Positions 60,936 through 64,000 of a stretch of 64,000 nucleotides of DNA are shown here, piece by piece. The stretch lies in assembly GCA_037447655.1 (NCBI GenBank), contig JBBHKE010002590.1, forward strand, positions 1 through 64,000, written 5' to 3'. Both the position numbers and the translations under genes were made by a program. The stretch comes from Zygnema cylindricum. Taxonomy: Eukaryota; Streptophyta; Zygnematophyceae; Zygnematales; Zygnemataceae. Positions within the stretch are counted from its first letter, which is position 1; each line of letters starts with the position of its first letter. Below the pieces are notes generated by a model. That model was not told the DNA's origin, ran no database searches, and saw only the letters and a list, made by a program, of their open reading frames with translations.

Positions 60936-61950
60936 TGTTGTAATTTAGAAATCTTTATTTCAGTAGATAGGGTTAAAATAACTTAGAATATTTTCTAAGT
61001 AGTCTGCTGTAATACTTACCTAAATTAGTGTTACAGTAGCAAAAGTACAATAGAGTATATTGTACTTTTACAAGGACACGCGTCGGCAAGAGATCGTATG
61101 CCGGTTTTACGGAGTGGCGCGGATAGTCAGCCACACGCGTCACGCAGTTGACGATTGGATTCATAGAATTGGACAAACGGGATCTAAACCGGGTATTCTA
61201 GAAATATATGGTACGGTTTGACGGTACCATGGTCGATTGAATTTGTTCCAACGGTCGCGGTTTACCTGGAACCACAAGCGTGATTCACGAGGGACCAGAA
61301 ACATGATTCACGTGGGACCACAAGTGACGAAGCACTCAGGTGCTTCATACTACACGACCACAGTCGGATGGACTTTAGCGAGTACCGCTGACTACGCATC
61401 TAGAACGCTTTGTGTACGGTTTAATATCTAAAAATATCTGAATAAACACTGTTTTGTAGTTTAGGGTAATAAAAAGTAGTGTTCCACTAATTAGGTTTTT
61501 GGAAAGTAGTAATTAGGGTTTTTGAGGTACTAACGGTACTGTAACGTACAGGTAGAATACTTTGTTGTTAGTCAAGATAGTAACCGCAATAACTGTTACC
61601 CAAATTAGTGTAGACTAGTAGATACACACTATGAGTATATAACTTAGGACTTAGCCAATTTTGTACAATCCAATTTTGGGAATATGATTTTCTAAAGGCA
61701 GTTTTTGGGAAACTTCCAGACATCATATCTTATGGTTTACTATGTCATTTGGGCCCCAACTTTGGAAATTGTCAGTTTATTGTATTGTGTATCACCGTGG
61801 CAATTTTGAGGCATATTGGCATTTTGAGTCATATTTTGTGTAAGTTGAAAGTTGGCTATTGAGTAGGTGCTTGATAGCTTTTGTTGTTTTCCATATCTAC
61901 TTCCACTACTACTGCTGGTTTCCCACTGCAACGGTGGTTCTAGAACAACA
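60936..61950 (+). repeat. 3' LTR of the plus-strand element
   Basis: 1015 bp; pair of 53688-54699. Confidence 0.92.
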
Positions 61951-62317
61951 TTAAGTAAAAATAAGCACAAATTACGTAGTTGAGTTTAGATTTGATAGGC
62001 AACCCATCGAACAACTTTGATTTGCAAAATATTGTAACAACCAGTTAAAAAAATGTCGCGCTTGCGAACTTGGACCGTTAATAAAAAAAAAACAAATCAT
62101 ACGGCCGGCGAAAGTTTAGGGTAACAAAACTGCGAGAACCACATGTAAATAAAATTGTTGCGTGCAATTACTATCTCACTTCACTTTCTTCACTTGATCA
62201 ACTTTGGATGTGCTGATATACCTTTGGCCAGCGTACGGAAAAAATTGTGTTCTTAGGTTTGATATCGGTGCATCTACACTGTTGTCGATGCAGTAGGTTA
62301 GGAATGGGGACAAATGG
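61951..62317. other. Spacer between two Copia elements
   Basis: No coding frame or repeat recognised. It begins with the putative target duplication TTAAG and ends with AATGG, which would be the duplication of the next element. Confidence 0.5.
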
Positions 62318-63368
62318 TGAAACTCTGAGACCTCTGTGGGTCCTCAAAGTAGGCAGCTCACACGAAGCCTTGAGGATAGCCTTGACCCAAATGTGTTTGA
62401 CTAGTCTAGCACCCTGATAGACAAATGACTAACAAAACTTCAACCTAGTGAATGGAAGACTCCCTTGAGCCTGCGAGAAAAAAAATCAAGCAATTTGATC
62501 CTCTGAGCAAAAAGTTACGGTTGGCTAAAGATGGCCTAAAATTACAAATGCACTCTGAGAGAGAAGTGGATACCTAAGTTTTGGCTAAGTCATAAACCCC
62601 TCTCTAAACCCCCTTCTACTCATGTACAACACCAATCTTGCAACAGTACGGTACACAAAGGTACTCGGGCTCGAGTACTTTCTGTACGGCCACTGAACGG
62701 TATGGCTAAGAAGTTGACGCTTCTCATATCTACACTTAATCTGGTGCCCTCCAAAAATGCCGCAAACGATTGTGTTTGCGCCACGTGTCCCTTGGTGAGG
62801 TGGTAACCAAAAACCGCCAAGGTGACCATTCCGCGATGTCGGCTCCCTTAGTGGCCGTTCGATCAAAACCGAATTTTGATATTAGGCGTTGAAACAAATG
62901 TGAGGAACATTTGTTTCGTGTGTTATCTTGGTTCGCACTATTTGTCCAACTGTGTCTATATGCTCTAGTCTGTTCTCTCAGTTAAATAGAATGGTCTACA
63001 AGTTAGTGTTTAAATAGCTATCATGCCCCATATATGTCAGCACATTTCCTAACCTATAGGACAATGCTAACAACTAATGGCTACTTTGACGGAAAAATAA
63101 GTACCAAGATAAAATCCTGGGTCTGTCCATCCTTTTTGGTAACTCTAACCTGGACTGCTCTCTGTCTCTCTGGAAAAGCCTAGGCTGCCATGGCTTTGAC
63201 TCCCTCGGCAGCCATGGCTTTGACTCCCTCTACAGTCTTCAGTGTCTGCGACAAGTGTGGGTACTTGAGAGAGGAGTAAGAGGTAGGCTACCTTTGCTTA
63301 TTTCTTGCATTTTATTTTACACAATTTAGACCTATAAAATACTTCTTAAAAAACCATGTATTTCTACA
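62318..63368 (-). repeat. 3' LTR
   Basis: 1051 bp. It contains the palindromic 'gaaacaaatg..catttgtttc' block near 62892-62920 and a short duplication of 'gccatggctttgactccctc' at about 63187-63229. Confidence 0.9.
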
Positions 63369-63381
63369 CTCCCCTTATTTT

Positions 63382-64000
63382 CTATTCAATTTTTAATTTA
63401 AGGCCACATTTTTCTAAATAGAAAATGAATATAGGAAAGGGTACAGGTTTAGTCATCATACCTGCTACCATTTCACTATTTGGTCTGTATTCCAAACTAA
63501 TTATTTTGTTTTCTACTTTCTCTTTGACAAAACTGAGTCTAATATCCATGTGTTTTGCTTTGAAGTGGTGTTTGGGATTGGCATCAATGGCAATGGTTGC
63601 GTGATTATCACAAAAGATTTTCCTGCACACCACTTTTAAGATGGCCAAGCTCACCAAGCAAAGACTTGAACCACATTAATTCTTTTACAACATAGCAAGA
63701 GGCCATATACGCAGCCTCCATGGTGGACTGAGCAATAACCTTTTGCTGTTTGCTGCTCCAACAACAAGCCCCATCACCCACATACAACACATATCCAGTA
63801 GTATATCTCCTCATAAGATCATCCCCATTACTGGCATCCCTGTAAGTGGTGATGTCAGTGTTGTCCTTACCCAAATGCAACCATAGATCCCTAGTCCCTA
63901 TAAGATATCTAAGGACTCTCTTAGCTGCCTCTCTATCTCTTTTAGTGGGAGCATTCAAATTTCTACTAAACACTTCTATAGCTGCAGCCAAATCTGGCCG
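63382..64000 (-). pseudogene. Copia RNase H, partial and broken
   Basis: Frames 63991-63608 (TYRDASNGD; MEAAYMA, where the second Glu of MEAEY is Ala) and 63657-63382 (FCDNHATIAI, KHMDIRLSF, KCGLKLKIE) overlap across a frameshift near 63640. RT lies beyond the window edge. Confidence 0.88.

Larger units (their letters stand above)
53688..61950 (+). mobile_element. Ty1/Copia retrotransposon with both LTRs, split by a nested element
   Basis: LTRs 53688-54699 and 60936-61950 start TGTTGTAATTTAG and end TAGAACAACA, and differ by roughly 5% over the first 200 bp by eye. Flanking pentamers CTAAG (53683-53687) and TTAAG (61951-61955) match at four of five bases. A half-tRNA primer-binding site follows the 5' LTR. 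Gag-pol is plus strand and broken; between 57090 and 60216 lies a minus-strand Copia fragment, and the RT core of the host element is missing. Confidence 0.9.
62318..64000 (-). mobile_element. Ty1/Copia element, 3' end only (runs off the window)
   Basis: 3' LTR 62318-63368 (TGAAACTC ... TTTCTACA), polypurine tract about 63369-63386, then minus-strand RNase H. Same LTR group as 57090-60216. Confidence 0.9.

Overview
The window is nuclear DNA of a streptophyte plant. The evidence is one spliced TMK-type leucine-rich-repeat receptor kinase gene with plant GT-AG introns, surrounded by Ty1/Copia LTR retrotransposons, small DNA transposons and a LINE relic. The seven coding introns of the kinase gene and the endonuclease type of the LINE lean towards a bryophyte, lycophyte, fern or streptophyte alga rather than a flowering plant. 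That placement is inference and the species is not identified.

Layout. 1-11204: a plus-strand Copia element interrupted by an LTR (1-511) and by a complete minus-strand Copia element (2038-8649) with perfect AAGGC target duplications. 11205-17700: an LTR remnant and a decayed minus-strand Copia element with both LTRs (left one truncated), inserted into the gag region of another decayed plus-strand Copia element (17701 to about 21658). The latter also carries a TA-flanked mariner-like MITE and a TTA-flanked PIF/Harbinger-like MITE. 23776-28447: a very young non-coding LTR element with near-identical LTRs and TATGG duplications. 29033-29525: a second copy of the TA-flanked MITE. 30690 to about 35330: a minus-strand pseudogene of a LINE with a C-terminal restriction-like endonuclease, preceded by an array of about 293-bp monomers. 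36602-40481: two copies of a 1.07-kb direct repeat. 42045-50248: the TMK-like kinase in eight coding exons. 50249-53687: mostly unassigned. 53688-61950: a plus-strand Copia element split by a truncated minus-strand Copia element (57090-60216). 62318-64000: the 3' end of another minus-strand Copia element running off the window.

How parts work together. The kinase is the only gene that looks functional. It should make a plasma-membrane receptor with a signal peptide, a split LRR ectodomain, a long proline-rich stalk, one membrane span and an active-looking kinase. All retroelement reading frames seen here are damaged, so these copies are probably not autonomous. The most unusual transposon feature is in the Copia elements. 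The sequence directly after the 5' LTR matches the anticodon region of initiator tRNA-Met (half-tRNA priming), and its central ATG is in frame with gag. The most unusual gene feature is that intron 6 of the kinase holds three degraded extra copies of the end of exon 6.
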